This document shows positions 43,038 to 50,989 of a DNA stretch of 64,000 nucleotides, one piece after another (the stretch's first letter is position 1; each line of letters begins with the position of its first letter). The stretch covers positions 1,488,001 through 1,552,000 of the forward strand of contig NC_004663.1 in assembly GCF_000011065.1 (NCBI RefSeq), written 5' to 3'. The position numbers and the translations under genes were made by a program. The notes under the pieces are model-generated. The model saw only the letters and a program-made list of their open reading frames with translations. It made no database searches and was not told the origin of the DNA. The DNA is from Bacteroides thetaiotaomicron VPI-5482 (GTDB lineage Bacteria > Bacteroidota > Bacteroidia > Bacteroidales > Bacteroidaceae).

Positions 43038-44705
43038 TCAGCCCAATAAAAACATCAACAGCACCTGCGCAATGATCACACGCAGAAACATACACAACGG
43101 ATATACTGTAGCATAAGCGACGGAAGGATTGTCACCCGGTATCGTATCGTTGGCATAATTCAGCGCCATCGGATTCGCCATACTGCCGCACAACATACCG
43201 GATACACTGCCGAAGTCTATCTTCATAATCTTGAAAGCGACAAAGCCGACCAGGACCGTCGGGATAATTGTCAGACCGGCTCCCAAAGCTATCCAAAGCA
43301 ATCCTTCCGGACGGAAGACAGTATCGAAGAAATGAGCACCGGCATCCAGACCAAGACAGGCTAGATACATGGAAAGCCCCAACGCGCGCAGCATCAGATT
43401 GGCGCTGCGGGTAGTGTAAGTGATCATGTGTATCCGTGGGCCGAAAGTTCCCAGCAGGATACCCACGATAATCGGTCCGCCTGCCAGCCCCAGCTTCACG
43501 GGAGTACTGATTCCCGGTATGGAGAACGGGATCGCTCCCAATGCCAATCCCAATACGATGCCTATAAATATGACAACAAGATTAGGTTCTTTCAGACTTT
43601 TCACTGCATTTCCCAATACTTTTTCTACATTCTGAATGGCTGCTGCTTCACCTACTACTGTCAGGCGGTCGCCCAGCTGGAGAATCAGTTCCGGAGTGGC
43701 AAGTAGTTGCACACCCGAACGGTACACACGGCTGATATTGATTCCATAATGGTTTCTTAGTCTCAATGAGCCAAGTTTCTTTCCATTCAGTTCGGGGCGG
43801 GTTACGACGATACGCTGCGAGATCAATTCGCTGTCAATTGCATTCCAGTCTATATCTTCCTTGTTCCAGTCCGTATTTTCTTCCTGTTCACCGAAAAGTA
43901 CTGTCAGAGCCAGGACATTCTTTTCCGCTGTGATCACCAACAGGCGGTCGCCTTCCTTCAATACCTTGTCGGAGGTAGGAATACTGACATGACCGTCACG
44001 CCACAAACGGGAAATCACAAATTTCGGATAACTCATCTGAGCTATATCCTTGATACTTTTATTAAAAATAGCGGGGTTATGTACTTGAAACGCTGCGATA
44101 AAGGTTTTGTTGGCATCATCCTTTTCTTTAATCTCCAAGTCTTCTTTATGAACCAAGAATTTACGAATCAGCAGTACGGCAAGAATCACACCGATCACTC
44201 CCATCGGATAGGCTACCGCACACCCCAAAGCCGGAGTACTGCTCTCTATGCCCATCTGTTTAAGTGTCTGCTGCGCAGCTCCCAAGGCAGGAGTATTAGT
44301 CGTGGCTCCGCAAAGGATACCCACCATATCAGGAAGAGACACACCTGTCGCATAACTGGCAACAACAGTCAGCAAAGTACCCAACAGAACTACGGCCAAC
44401 GCCAACATATTCAGCGTCACCCCTCCTTTCCGGAAAGAACTGAAGAAACCGGGCCCTACCTGAAGCCCCAGTGAATATACGAAAATAACCAGTCCGAAAC
44501 TTTCTGCATAATTCAGCATCTGTGGATCAACCGAAAGCCCGAAGTGTCCGGCAAGGATACCTGCAAAAAAAACAAAAGTGACTCCCAGAGATACTCCCCA
44601 GAAATGCACTCTTCCCAGCCCCAGCCCAATCGCAGAAATCAGTGAAAGCACCACAACTGCCTGTAAGGCAGAATGTTCGAGAAACAGATTATATAACCAC
44701 TCCAT
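43038..44705 (-). CDS. AspT/YidE-type transporter with two RCK_C domains
   Basis: A 555-residue membrane protein built from two AspT-YidE-YbjL duplication domains of about five to six helices each. The glycine-rich motifs GILCGATTNTPALGAAQQ and GMLCGSMANPMALNY sit at equivalent places. Two cytoplasmic TrkA-C (RCK_C) domains lie between them (about 205-290 and 295-380), which usually bind a regulatory ligand. Relatives include the aspartate:alanine antiporter, but the substrate here is unassigned. Confidence 0.9.
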   Translation of the reverse strand: MEWLYNLFLEHSALQAVVVLSLISAIGLGLGRVHFWGVSLGVTFVFFAGILAGHFGLSVDPQMLNYAESFGLVIFVYSLGLQVGPGFFSSFRKGGVTLNMLALAVVLLGTLLTVVASYATGVSLPDMVGILCGATTNTPALGAAQQTLKQMGIESSTPALGCAVAYPMGVIGVILAVLLIRKFLVHKEDLEIKEKDDANKTFIAAFQVHNPAIFNKSIKDIAQMSYPKFVISRLWRDGHVSIPTSDKVLKEGDRLLVITAEKNVLALTVLFGEQEENTDWNKEDIDWNAIDSELISQRIVVTRPELNGKKLGSLRLRNHYGINISRVYRSGVQLLATPELILQLGDRLTVVGEAAAIQNVEKVLGNAVKSLKEPNLVVIFIGIVLGLALGAIPFSIPGISTPVKLGLAGGPIIVGILLGTFGPRIHMITYTTRSANLMLRALGLSMYLACLGLDAGAHFFDTVFRPEGLLWIALGAGLTIIPTVLVGFVAFKIMKIDFGSVSGMLCGSMANPMALNYANDTIPGDNPSVAYATVYPLCMFLRVIIAQVLLMFLLG

Positions 44706-44728
44706 GAATTAAACATACTAATAGGGCG

Positions 44729-44736
44729 CAAAGATA
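44729..44736 (-). promoter_or_regulatory. -7 promoter box for the AspT-type transporter gene
   Basis: TATCTTTG on the minus strand, 23 bases before the start codon at 44705. Confidence 0.6.
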
Positions 44737-45020
44737 AAAACTATTTAGTCCCATTCAAAACTTTTAAGCTTTCATTTCGCGCCCTATCTCTTCTCTAAAT
44801 TCTTAATATCCTGAAATCTTATATGTTATCCTTTAAATTATCTGTTTGTTATCCGCAATCTTTTTACCTGTCACCTCCACCTATCGCTTTTTACCTTTTC
44901 AACCTATTCCATGTGGTATCTTTCTACCTGTCGTTATCCGAAATCTCTCTACCTGTCATCTTTTGTGTAATCATCATTTTCTTTTCATTTGCCGGCACTT
45001 TCCATCTGCCGGCTGTTATC
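44737..45020. other. Intergenic region with a 28-base direct repeat
   Basis: No gene. GTTATCCGCAATCTTTTTAC and onward at 44848-44875 is repeated with few changes at 44933-44960. Several further ACCTGTC words lie between. It follows the lipoprotein gene (minus strand) and precedes the transporter promoter. Confidence 0.6.
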
Positions 45021-45464
45021 TCACCTACCTGTATATTCTACGAAATTATTCCGACCATCCAGATAACCGCTCAATCGATTTCCTCCGATGTATACATCAT
45101 CCAGGTAAGATACATCATTGCGACCGTAATCCATACGAATGGAAGTCTGTGCATAATTCTCCCAGTTCCAACGGAAATAATATTCGAATGTCTCCACATG
45201 TCCATTAGGATATTCCACCCGAATAAAATCAACGCCTGTCCGGTCCAAATAAAAGTCGAGTTCCTGACGGCAACGGTTACCGTCCACATCCCGATAAAAA
45301 CTCACCCATGTACGGCTACATAAATCAGAAGAACGATTATAGTAACCACCACCGATATTATCATCATCATAAAAACTATCGATTTCTACTTCACAAGAAG
45401 TCAGACTCAACGTTAACACAGCCATTAAAGCCAGTCCTAAGTATCTAAATGCGTTCGTTTTCAT
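45021..45464 (-). CDS. Small lipoprotein of unknown function
   Basis: A 147-residue predicted lipoprotein. The signal peptide is MKTNAFRYLGLALMAVLTLS with lipobox LTSC, followed by an acidic stretch with DDDNIGGGYY and an aromatic-rich domain (RTWVSFYRDVDGNRCRQELDFYLDRTG, then FRWNWENYAQTSIRMDYG). Two Cys residues (SDLCSRT, GNRCRQ) could pair. I do not recognise a named family. It has its own minus-strand -7 box at 45521-45528. Confidence 0.75.
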   Translation of the reverse strand: MKTNAFRYLGLALMAVLTLSLTSCEVEIDSFYDDDNIGGGYYNRSSDLCSRTWVSFYRDVDGNRCRQELDFYLDRTGVDFIRVEYPNGHVETFEYYFRWNWENYAQTSIRMDYGRNDVSYLDDVYIGGNRLSGYLDGRNNFVEYTGR

Positions 45465-45520
45465 ATTCCTTTATTTTTAATGGTTCCTTTATTAATCCTA
45501 TCATTTATCTTTCGATATTA

Positions 45521-45528
45521 CAAAAGTA
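45521..45528 (-). promoter_or_regulatory. -7 promoter box for the small lipoprotein gene
   Basis: TACTTTTG on the minus strand, 56 bases before the start codon at 45464. A small stem GGGGAATT (45573-45580) with 45599-45606 lies further upstream. Confidence 0.5.
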
Positions 45529-45741
45529 GGGAATGAATTCTCCTTATGAAATTGAAAATTCCTACTTGTTTAGGGGAATTCACCTAATGGAAGAGGTAAA
45601 TTCCCCCAACGTACTGGATACCTTACAGATTCCTAAATAGCTAAGAAGACACGCTTCCGCCCTCCAAAACCTTAATAAACATTGAATCAAACATTCAATT
45701 ATTTAATCAATGTTATAAATCAAGCCATTTAGCCCGATTTA

Positions 45742-45772
45742 TTTGCAGATATCACAAAACTCCGTATATTTG
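45742..45772 (+). promoter_or_regulatory. Promoter of a second predicted small RNA
   Basis: TTTG (45742-45745), 19 bases, TATATTTG (45765-45772): a complete consensus promoter. Confidence 0.75.
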
Positions 45773-45777
45773 CAATG

Positions 45778-45845
45778 TGTTTTTCATAGTATTAGATTTA
45801 AGGTTAACAAAAAGATTGGCTGTCTGGGATAGATAGCCTTTTTTT
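45778..45845 (+). ncRNA. Predicted short RNA upstream of the tRNA pair
   Basis: A consensus promoter is followed about 45 bases later by an intrinsic terminator (GGCTGTCT at 45818-45825 pairing with AGATAGCC at 45831-45838, then seven T). The predicted product is only about 68 bases and has no reading frame. I do not recognise the family. It is separated from the tRNA promoter (46081) by 235 bases, so it is not a tRNA leader. Confidence 0.55.
45818..45845 (+). terminator. Intrinsic terminator of the second predicted small RNA
   Basis: An 8-bp stem with one G-U pair and a run of seven T. Confidence 0.75.
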
Positions 45846-46080
45846 ATGCTCTTTTTTTAATAAACTTCTCAAGAAGCCATGGAGACAAACGTAAAATGGC
45901 AAATACTGATGTAAAAAATCTGATGACACCACAGGCTTCTATAATAATTAATAAGGTAATCGTTTTCTCCCATGAATAGTGAGAAAAAATATTCTCAAAA
46001 AAAATAATCCGTTTAACATTTGAAACATAGCAAGTTATCTCTTTCATCAAAAAACAAGTAAAAAAAATCTTGCTAAAAGA
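45846..46080. other. AT-rich region before the tRNAs, no firm gene
   Basis: A minus-strand frame of 67 codons (46047-45844) with a hydrophobic segment (ITLLIIIEACGVIRFFTSVFAILRLS in part) is open here but has no clear ribosome-binding site or known similarity. It is treated as unproven. Confidence 0.3.
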
Positions 46081-46112
46081 TTTGCGTAGTCCAAAAGTTC
46101 CCCCTATATTTG
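46081..46112 (+). promoter_or_regulatory. Promoter of the tRNA-Ser / tRNA-Glu pair
   Basis: TTTG (46081-46084), 20 bases, TATATTTG (46105-46112), ending 30 bases before mature tRNA-Ser: a perfect consensus. Confidence 0.85.
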
Positions 46113-46142
46113 CACCGCATTTGAGAGAGAATGCGGGTTCAA

Positions 46143-46229
46143 GGAAGTTTGGGTGAGTGGCTGAAACCACCAGTTTGCTAAACTGACGTACGGGTAACCG
46201 TACCGGGGGTTCGAATCCCCCAGCTTCCG
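46143..46229 (+). tRNA. tRNA-Ser (GCU anticodon)
   Basis: An 87-base class II tRNA. The acceptor stem GGAAGTT pairs with AGCTTCC. The anticodon loop TTGCTAA gives GCU. The variable arm is long (GTACGGGTAACCGTAC) and the T arm is GGGGGTTCGAATCCCCC. CCA is not encoded. A terminator-like hairpin follows at 46245-46279. Confidence 0.96.
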
Positions 46230-46244
46230 CAAGATTCTCTAGAT

Positions 46245-46279
46245 AAAAAGAGCTAAGTTTTATAGACTTGGCTCTTTTT
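46245..46279 (+). terminator. Terminator-like hairpin after tRNA-Ser
   Basis: AAAAAGAGC (46245-46253) pairs with GCTCTTTTT (46271-46279). It would end tRNA-Ser transcripts or mark a processing site before tRNA-Glu. Confidence 0.65.
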
Positions 46280-46295
46280 AAATCTATCAAAAGCC

Positions 46296-46367
46296 GGTGG
46301 GTTCGTCTAACGGTTAGGACACATGCCTCTCACGCATGTAATACGAGTTCGATTCTCGTACCCACTA
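46296..46367 (+). tRNA. tRNA-Glu (CUC anticodon)
   Basis: A 72-base tRNA. The acceptor stem GGTGGGT pairs with ACCCACT (first pair G-U). The anticodon arm CATGC-CTCTCAC-GCATG gives CUC, and the T arm is ACGAGTTCGATTCTCGT. CCA is not encoded. No separate promoter is evident, so it probably depends on read-through from tRNA-Ser. Confidence 0.95.
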
Positions 46368-46382
46368 CTCTTATTTTAGTTA

Positions 46383-46412
46383 GCCTCTTACATTGAAGTA
46401 AGAGGCTTTTTT
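46383..46412 (+). terminator. Intrinsic terminator after tRNA-Glu
   Basis: A perfect 9-bp stem GCCTCTTAC (46383-46391) pairs with 46398-46406, followed by seven T. Confidence 0.85.
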
Positions 46413-46434
46413 TATTGGGTTCATATCTCAAGAA

Positions 46435-46641
46435 ATGGAATATAACGTAAAAGAATTAAAAAAGGTATTGATTGAACAATGCAAAGAAGAAGGTATTTAT
46501 TACGCATTGATAGCAATCAACAAACAAACGAAAGAGATCGTTTTGCCACAAAGCCTTGATAACGCTTTAAATAATCCGGATTACTGCGTCTTTAAATGCA
46601 GGAAAGTGAAGGATGAATATAAAGTAGAAGAGGTAAAATAA
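46435..46641 (+). CDS. Small hypothetical protein (68 residues)
   Basis: A 68-residue soluble, lysine-rich protein (MEYNVKELKKVLIEQCKEEG and onward) with no signal peptide or membrane segment and two Cys. The coding sequence is AT-rich relative to the neighbours. It starts 23 bases after the tRNA terminator with no obvious own promoter. I do not recognise the family. Regular amino-acid composition and a clear ATG make it a likely real gene. Confidence 0.55.
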   Translation: MEYNVKELKKVLIEQCKEEGIYYALIAINKQTKEIVLPQSLDNALNNPDYCVFKCRKVKDEYKVEEVK

Positions 46642-46810
46642 GCATAATTAAAAAAGAAGGATATGCTTATTGATATTGTATTAAGATGTTAAAAGATTTA
46701 ATAATTATTTGAGCATTCAAAGTTTTTTCTGTAAAAGAATGTTATATCCATGTAAAACGATTGTCTTTCACATGGATACCCGTCAATAAATGAAGAAAAA
46801 CGCTGCTTAC

Positions 46811-47539
46811 TTACATTTCTTCACTCTGCTCGTACAATTCAAAGTAAGACTCTTTATCAATCCGCAGTCGGACTCTGTTTTCCCGCTTCTGACCGGCCAG
46901 ATTGATAAATAAATTGAAGTATAATTGACTAAAAGAGAGGTCGGAACGATCATAAGTGATATCGAAAGTACAGGTTCTTCGGAACGAATCGAAAGTCCCC
47001 AGCTTCATACCTCCCTTGCACATAAAGACTTCGGGGAAATTCGCAGGCGGATAAGGCTGAAACAAGCTGGCCAGCTGCGCATACACATAATCGATCATCC
47101 ATTCGTCACCGGATACAAGCAATTCTCCTTTCAGACGAAGTTTGACTGCATATTTAGCTGTAACGTCCTGAGAAGTATAAATAGGGACCTGACTCTCCGA
47201 CGGGTAATTGCCATCCTTATAGCCTAGACTCATGGTCAGTTTTGATTTACCCACTCCGTTGAAATCTGCGACGTTCTGATCTTTCTGTTGATTTTTCAAG
47301 TCAATCATAAACGTCAGTTTACCCAAAGTCGGGTCATTCGGATATTGAGCTATCGTATCCAGCACATAATCTTCTTCATTGAAACTTCGCGCTACCAATA
47401 CATCCTCCTCTCCGACTTCCAACGCCGGACCTCCTCTTTCAATATCCACATCGCCTACAGGGTAATATATTGCATCATTATCTCTGACACAACCTGTCAG
47501 ACAAAGCAGTAAAGCTGCCATTCCTACTATCTTATTCAT
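46811..47539 (-). CDS. DUF4843-type lipoprotein
   Basis: A 242-residue lipoprotein. The signal MNKIVGMAALLLCLTGC has the lipid-accepting Cys at residue 17. Then come two beta-sandwich-like halves with the DUF4843 pattern: an AIYYPVGDVDIERGG start, PLGKLTFMIDLK-like middle and a C-terminal SFSQLYFNLFINLAGQKRENRVRLRID. Members of this family are usually found in SusC/D-type loci. This copy stands alone beside a Crp-like regulator. Longer in-frame starts up to 47590 would overrun the -7 box at 47566-47573. Confidence 0.7.
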   Translation of the reverse strand: MNKIVGMAALLLCLTGCVRDNDAIYYPVGDVDIERGGPALEVGEEDVLVARSFNEEDYVLDTIAQYPNDPTLGKLTFMIDLKNQQKDQNVADFNGVGKSKLTMSLGYKDGNYPSESQVPIYTSQDVTAKYAVKLRLKGELLVSGDEWMIDYVYAQLASLFQPYPPANFPEVFMCKGGMKLGTFDSFRRTCTFDITYDRSDLSFSQLYFNLFINLAGQKRENRVRLRIDKESYFELYEQSEEM

Positions 47540-47565
47540 TATCATATACATCCTTATTTTGGAGA

Positions 47566-47573
47566 CAAAGATA
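47566..47573 (-). promoter_or_regulatory. -7 promoter box for the DUF4843-type lipoprotein gene
   Basis: TATCTTTG on the minus strand, 26 bases before ATG 47539. Confidence 0.55.
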
Positions 47574-47615
47574 CATCTTTTTTGAATCAACTTGATTTAT
47601 ATCAACCGTTTTTAG

Positions 47616-47623
47616 TACTTTTG
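47616..47623 (+). promoter_or_regulatory. -7 promoter box for the Crp-like regulator gene
   Basis: TACTTTTG on the plus strand, 22 bases before ATG 47646. It is divergent from the lipoprotein promoter, about 43 bases away. Confidence 0.6.
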
Positions 47624-47645
47624 CACATAACAAGACTATAATGAC

Positions 47646-48230
47646 ATGGATACACTACTAAGAGAAACTGTAAATACCGTCGTAAATTCCCGCTTTCCCG
47701 AAATGAGTATAGAGGGACGCCGGCAGATAGAAAGCATCCTGATACGTGAAGAATATCCTAAAGGAGTGATCGCACTTAATGAAGGAGAAGTAGCCCATGA
47801 ATTAGTTTTTGTCGGGAAAGGGATGCTCCGGCAATATTATTATAAAAACGGAAAAGACGTTACCGAACACTTCTCATACGAAGGCTGTATCCTGATGTGT
47901 ATCGAAAGTCTGCTGAAACAAGTCCCTACCCGATTGATCATAGAGACACTGGAGCCTGCTGTCATATACCTGTTCCCTTATGACAAAATGATGCAGCTGA
48001 CAAAGCAAAACTGGGAAATCAATATGTTCTATCGGAAGATACTTGAATATTCCCTGATTGTATCGCAAACCAAAGCCGATTCCTGGCGTTTCGAATCCGC
48101 CCGCGAGCGTTATAATCTATTGCTCGAAACTCATCCGGAAATCATCAAACGGGCACCTTTGGCACACATCGCTTCTTACCTGCTGATGACACCGGAAACA
48201 TTGAGCCGAGTACGTTCAGGCGTTCTGTAG
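47646..48230 (+). CDS. Crp/Fnr family transcriptional regulator
   Basis: A 194-residue regulator. The N-terminal cyclic-nucleotide-binding-like beta-roll (about 20-120) includes PKGVIALNEGEVAHELVFVGKGMLRQYYY. The dimer helix is followed by a compact C-terminal helix-turn-helix ending PLAHIASYLLMTPETLSRVR. No iron-sulphur Cys cluster is present and the ligand is unknown. It is divergent from the DUF4843 lipoprotein gene with a shared short promoter region, so regulation of that gene is plausible. Confidence 0.88.
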   Translation: MDTLLRETVNTVVNSRFPEMSIEGRRQIESILIREEYPKGVIALNEGEVAHELVFVGKGMLRQYYYKNGKDVTEHFSYEGCILMCIESLLKQVPTRLIIETLEPAVIYLFPYDKMMQLTKQNWEINMFYRKILEYSLIVSQTKADSWRFESARERYNLLLETHPEIIKRAPLAHIASYLLMTPETLSRVRSGVL

Positions 48231-48247
48231 TTTTGTAATTTTGGAAG

Positions 48248-49150
48248 CTATCTGCTTTTCCGGTATTCTTTGGGAGACATACCGGTATAATGCTTAAAGT
48301 ACTTACCGAAGAACGACTGGTTGGCAAAGTTTAAACGGTCGGCTATCTCCTGTATGTTCATGCTCGAAGAATTCAAGAGTGCCTTCGCTTCCAAGATCAC
48401 TAATTCGTCAATCCACTCCCCTACCGTCTTCCCGCTGACTTCCTTGACAACTCCGGACAGATGTTTCGGCGTCAGACACAACTGATCCGCATAAAACTTC
48501 ACGCTGCGTTCCGACTGATAAGACTGAACCAAAGATTCATAGAAGCGCTCAAATATATATTCTTTACGACTTTTACTTTTGACAACGGCAGAAGCATCCG
48601 GAGCATAACTGTTGAAAATATTGCAAAGCTCAAAGAAGAAGCCCTGCATCAATCCCATTACTACCTCCCTACGGTACCTATCGTCTTTATTTTTCAATCT
48701 CTTTCTGATGAAAGCATGATACTCCTTAATCATCTCCTGCTCGTGCAGATTGAGATCAAAACAAGGGTAATCTTTCAGAAAGAAAAAGAATGAAAGCACA
48801 TTACCAACTTTGGGCAATGATTCCAACAGACTTTTTGATACAGCAAAGAAAATCCCTCTGAAATTGGAACTGAACTGACGATGTTCGATTATCTGATTGG
48901 GCAACGCAATAACCATTCTGCCCGGAATCAGTTCAAACTCACGCAGACTGATATTAAAACGAGTAGAGCCTTCCAGACAAAGTCCGATGCTCACCACTTC
49001 CAGTTTACTGGGGCCATTATAAAGGGAAATAACGCTCTCCGTGTCGAAGAGCGCTATATCATTGCCGACCACATCAATACTACCCGGATCTATATGTTTA
49101 GAATGAACTACCGAAGAAATACCTATCTTAGGAACAACTTGCATATCCAT
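48248..49150 (-). CDS. AraC family transcriptional regulator
   Basis: A 300-residue regulator. The N-terminal cupin-like sensing domain (about 20-150) carries RFNISLREFELIPGRMVIALPNQIIEHRQ. The C-terminal HTH_18 domain (about 205-300) has two helix-turn-helix units (VKFYADQLCLTPKHLSGVVKEVSGKT, then IQEIADRLNFANQSFFGKYFKHYTGMSPKEYR). The target is unknown. It is convergent with the Crp-like gene, leaving 17 bases between them. A second ATG two codons downstream is an equally possible start. Confidence 0.9.
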   Translation of the reverse strand: MDMQVVPKIGISSVVHSKHIDPGSIDVVGNDIALFDTESVISLYNGPSKLEVVSIGLCLEGSTRFNISLREFELIPGRMVIALPNQIIEHRQFSSNFRGIFFAVSKSLLESLPKVGNVLSFFFFLKDYPCFDLNLHEQEMIKEYHAFIRKRLKNKDDRYRREVVMGLMQGFFFELCNIFNSYAPDASAVVKSKSRKEYIFERFYESLVQSYQSERSVKFYADQLCLTPKHLSGVVKEVSGKTVGEWIDELVILEAKALLNSSSMNIQEIADRLNFANQSFFGKYFKHYTGMSPKEYRKSR

Positions 49151-49172
49151 ACACTCTCTCTTTTGGTTGCGA

Positions 49173-49180
49173 CAAAGATA
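49173..49180 (-). promoter_or_regulatory. -7 promoter box for the AraC-type gene
   Basis: TATCTTTG on the minus strand, 22 bases before the start codon at 49150. Confidence 0.6.
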
Positions 49181-49246
49181 CCAGTAATAATGAGATGTTC
49201 AACCTAAGGCGAGAGATTATCTGTCAAAAAGAACACTTTTGCCTAC

Positions 49247-50989
49247 TTATTGACTATCTCCGAATAAAAACTTATAATCACGTTCGGCAGCCGGAACAGT
49301 CCACTTTTCAGGAACGAATTTCCATTGGTTCAATGCCTTCGGGTCCATAGTACCTTTCTTTTCTATATAATTCATCAGATAGAAACGAAGATCCTTATCC
49401 GTAGAGAAGATGATACGCTCTTTCAATTTCTCCTGCGGGATGCCTGATCCTTTCGTCAGCAGTTCTCCACCGCCATTCCCCCGGTAAGAGTTCAAAGCCA
49501 CCTTATAAATCTTATCCATGAGGAAAGGACTGCCGTCTGCCATGCTGATAATCGTAATCTTTTCCCCTTGCGGCTTGGTGACGTCTACGGTATAAATAAT
49601 TCCCGATGCTGAATCAAAATTGAAGCTGAAATTTTGGAAAGAAGCTCTGTCCTCCGCACCTTCGCGACGTTTCTCCTTAAACCAGAGCAGATGATCGTCC
49701 GGAGACTTCATCCGGTTGGTCCACATGAAATAAGACATTTCCAGATAATCCTTGATTTCTTTTCCGGATAAAGTCATCATATATAGCATATTCTCATACT
49801 TATACAGATTGAACATATCACTGACAAACACATCCCCTTTATTTATTTTCGCATCAAATGAAAGCGGTGCCGCAAAGGATATCTCCGCACCGGTGATTTC
49901 AAGCTGCAAGGTATGGATCAAGTCGATAAAAGCAGACGATCCGAAGAAAGAAGGACGGGTCGAGATACTTTCAGTGAATGTACCGATCTTTTTAGAGACA
50001 AAGTTACGGACAGTGTCATATTGAGGAGCAAAATTCTTCATAAAGTCCTCACTGATTCCATAATCTTTCGTTTCGGTCAATACTCCTTTTATATCTTTGC
50101 TGCGCACTTTCCCATCTTTCAGTTTCAAGGTCACATCGATGTTGGACAGAACAATTCCGTTGCTTGCCGGATCAATGACCAGTACCGAATCACCTGCCAC
50201 ATTCATCACTTTCTTACATTCGCGCGCATGATCGTGTCCCATCAGTACAATGTCAAATCCGGGGACATTCTTCGCCACACTCAGAGAAGCGTTTTCATTA
50301 TACTTGCCGGACATTTTGAAAGCCTCCTGCCCCGCATGGAACAAGCCGATCATCAAGTCCGGATTCTCTTTTTCACGGATGATCTTCATCCATTTGCGTG
50401 CAGTCTCCTCCATGTCGTCGAAACGCAGTCCCTTCCACAGGTTCTCCGAGAGCCATGCAGGGATAGCAGGGGTGATCATTCCAAGGATTACGATTTTCAC
50501 TCCGTCACGTTCCATGACCTTATAAGGAGGAAGATGAGGTTCTCCGGTCGATATATCGATGATATTAGCTCCTAATACGGGAAAGTCACAGGTATTTATC
50601 CAGCGGTCGAACACGGCTCGGCCTGTCTCCACATCATGATTACCCATATTTCCGGCATCATATTTCATGTAATTCATCATTTCCGCGCATAGGTGGGGTG
50701 ATACTGTATCTATATAATTATAGTAATAGGCAGTCGGTTGCCCCTGCAATATATCGCCGTTGTCGAGTAAAATAAGATTCTCCTTATATTGTTCGCGTTC
50801 TTTCTCCACAAAAGCGTATATTCGTGCCAGACTGCCCTGCCAATCCTTACGGGTAATAAAATTATAAGGATAATAATTACCATGTACATCACTTGTCTGT
50901 ACAATTTTCAGCTTCACTACTTTTTCCTGTGCCGCAATTGAGAGCACGAGGCAAAGAAGCCATACGTAAACACATGCAAATCGTTTCAT
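49247..50989 (-). CDS. Secreted 5'-nucleotidase / metallophosphoesterase (UshA-like)
   Basis: A 580-residue periplasmic enzyme with a signal peptide ending near SIAAQ. The N-terminal calcineurin-like domain keeps the di-metal ligands: QTSDVHGNYYPY, LLDNGDILQGQP, GNMGNHDVE and LMGHDHARE. The C-terminal 5'-nucleotidase domain contains the substrate-stacking region (LYKYENMLYMMTLSGKEIKDYLEMS and NSYRGNGGGELL). It hydrolyses nucleotides or related phosphoesters outside the cytoplasm. Its ATG overlaps the stop codon of the upstream sensor kinase gene (ATGA), so the two are translationally coupled. Confidence 0.92.
   Translation of the reverse strand: MKRFACVYVWLLCLVLSIAAQEKVVKLKIVQTSDVHGNYYPYNFITRKDWQGSLARIYAFVEKEREQYKENLILLDNGDILQGQPTAYYYNYIDTVSPHLCAEMMNYMKYDAGNMGNHDVETGRAVFDRWINTCDFPVLGANIIDISTGEPHLPPYKVMERDGVKIVILGMITPAIPAWLSENLWKGLRFDDMEETARKWMKIIREKENPDLMIGLFHAGQEAFKMSGKYNENASLSVAKNVPGFDIVLMGHDHARECKKVMNVAGDSVLVIDPASNGIVLSNIDVTLKLKDGKVRSKDIKGVLTETKDYGISEDFMKNFAPQYDTVRNFVSKKIGTFTESISTRPSFFGSSAFIDLIHTLQLEITGAEISFAAPLSFDAKINKGDVFVSDMFNLYKYENMLYMMTLSGKEIKDYLEMSYFMWTNRMKSPDDHLLWFKEKRREGAEDRASFQNFSFNFDSASGIIYTVDVTKPQGEKITIISMADGSPFLMDKIYKVALNSYRGNGGGELLTKGSGIPQEKLKERIIFSTDKDLRFYLMNYIEKKGTMDPKALNQWKFVPEKWTVPAAERDYKFLFGDSQ

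Noticed and set aside
45844..46290. A 148-codon minus-strand frame across tRNA-Ser
   Set aside because: Its first half is the antisense of tRNA-Ser (giving AGGFEPPVR, a known artefact). The last 67 codons contain a hydrophobic stretch but have no supporting start signals.
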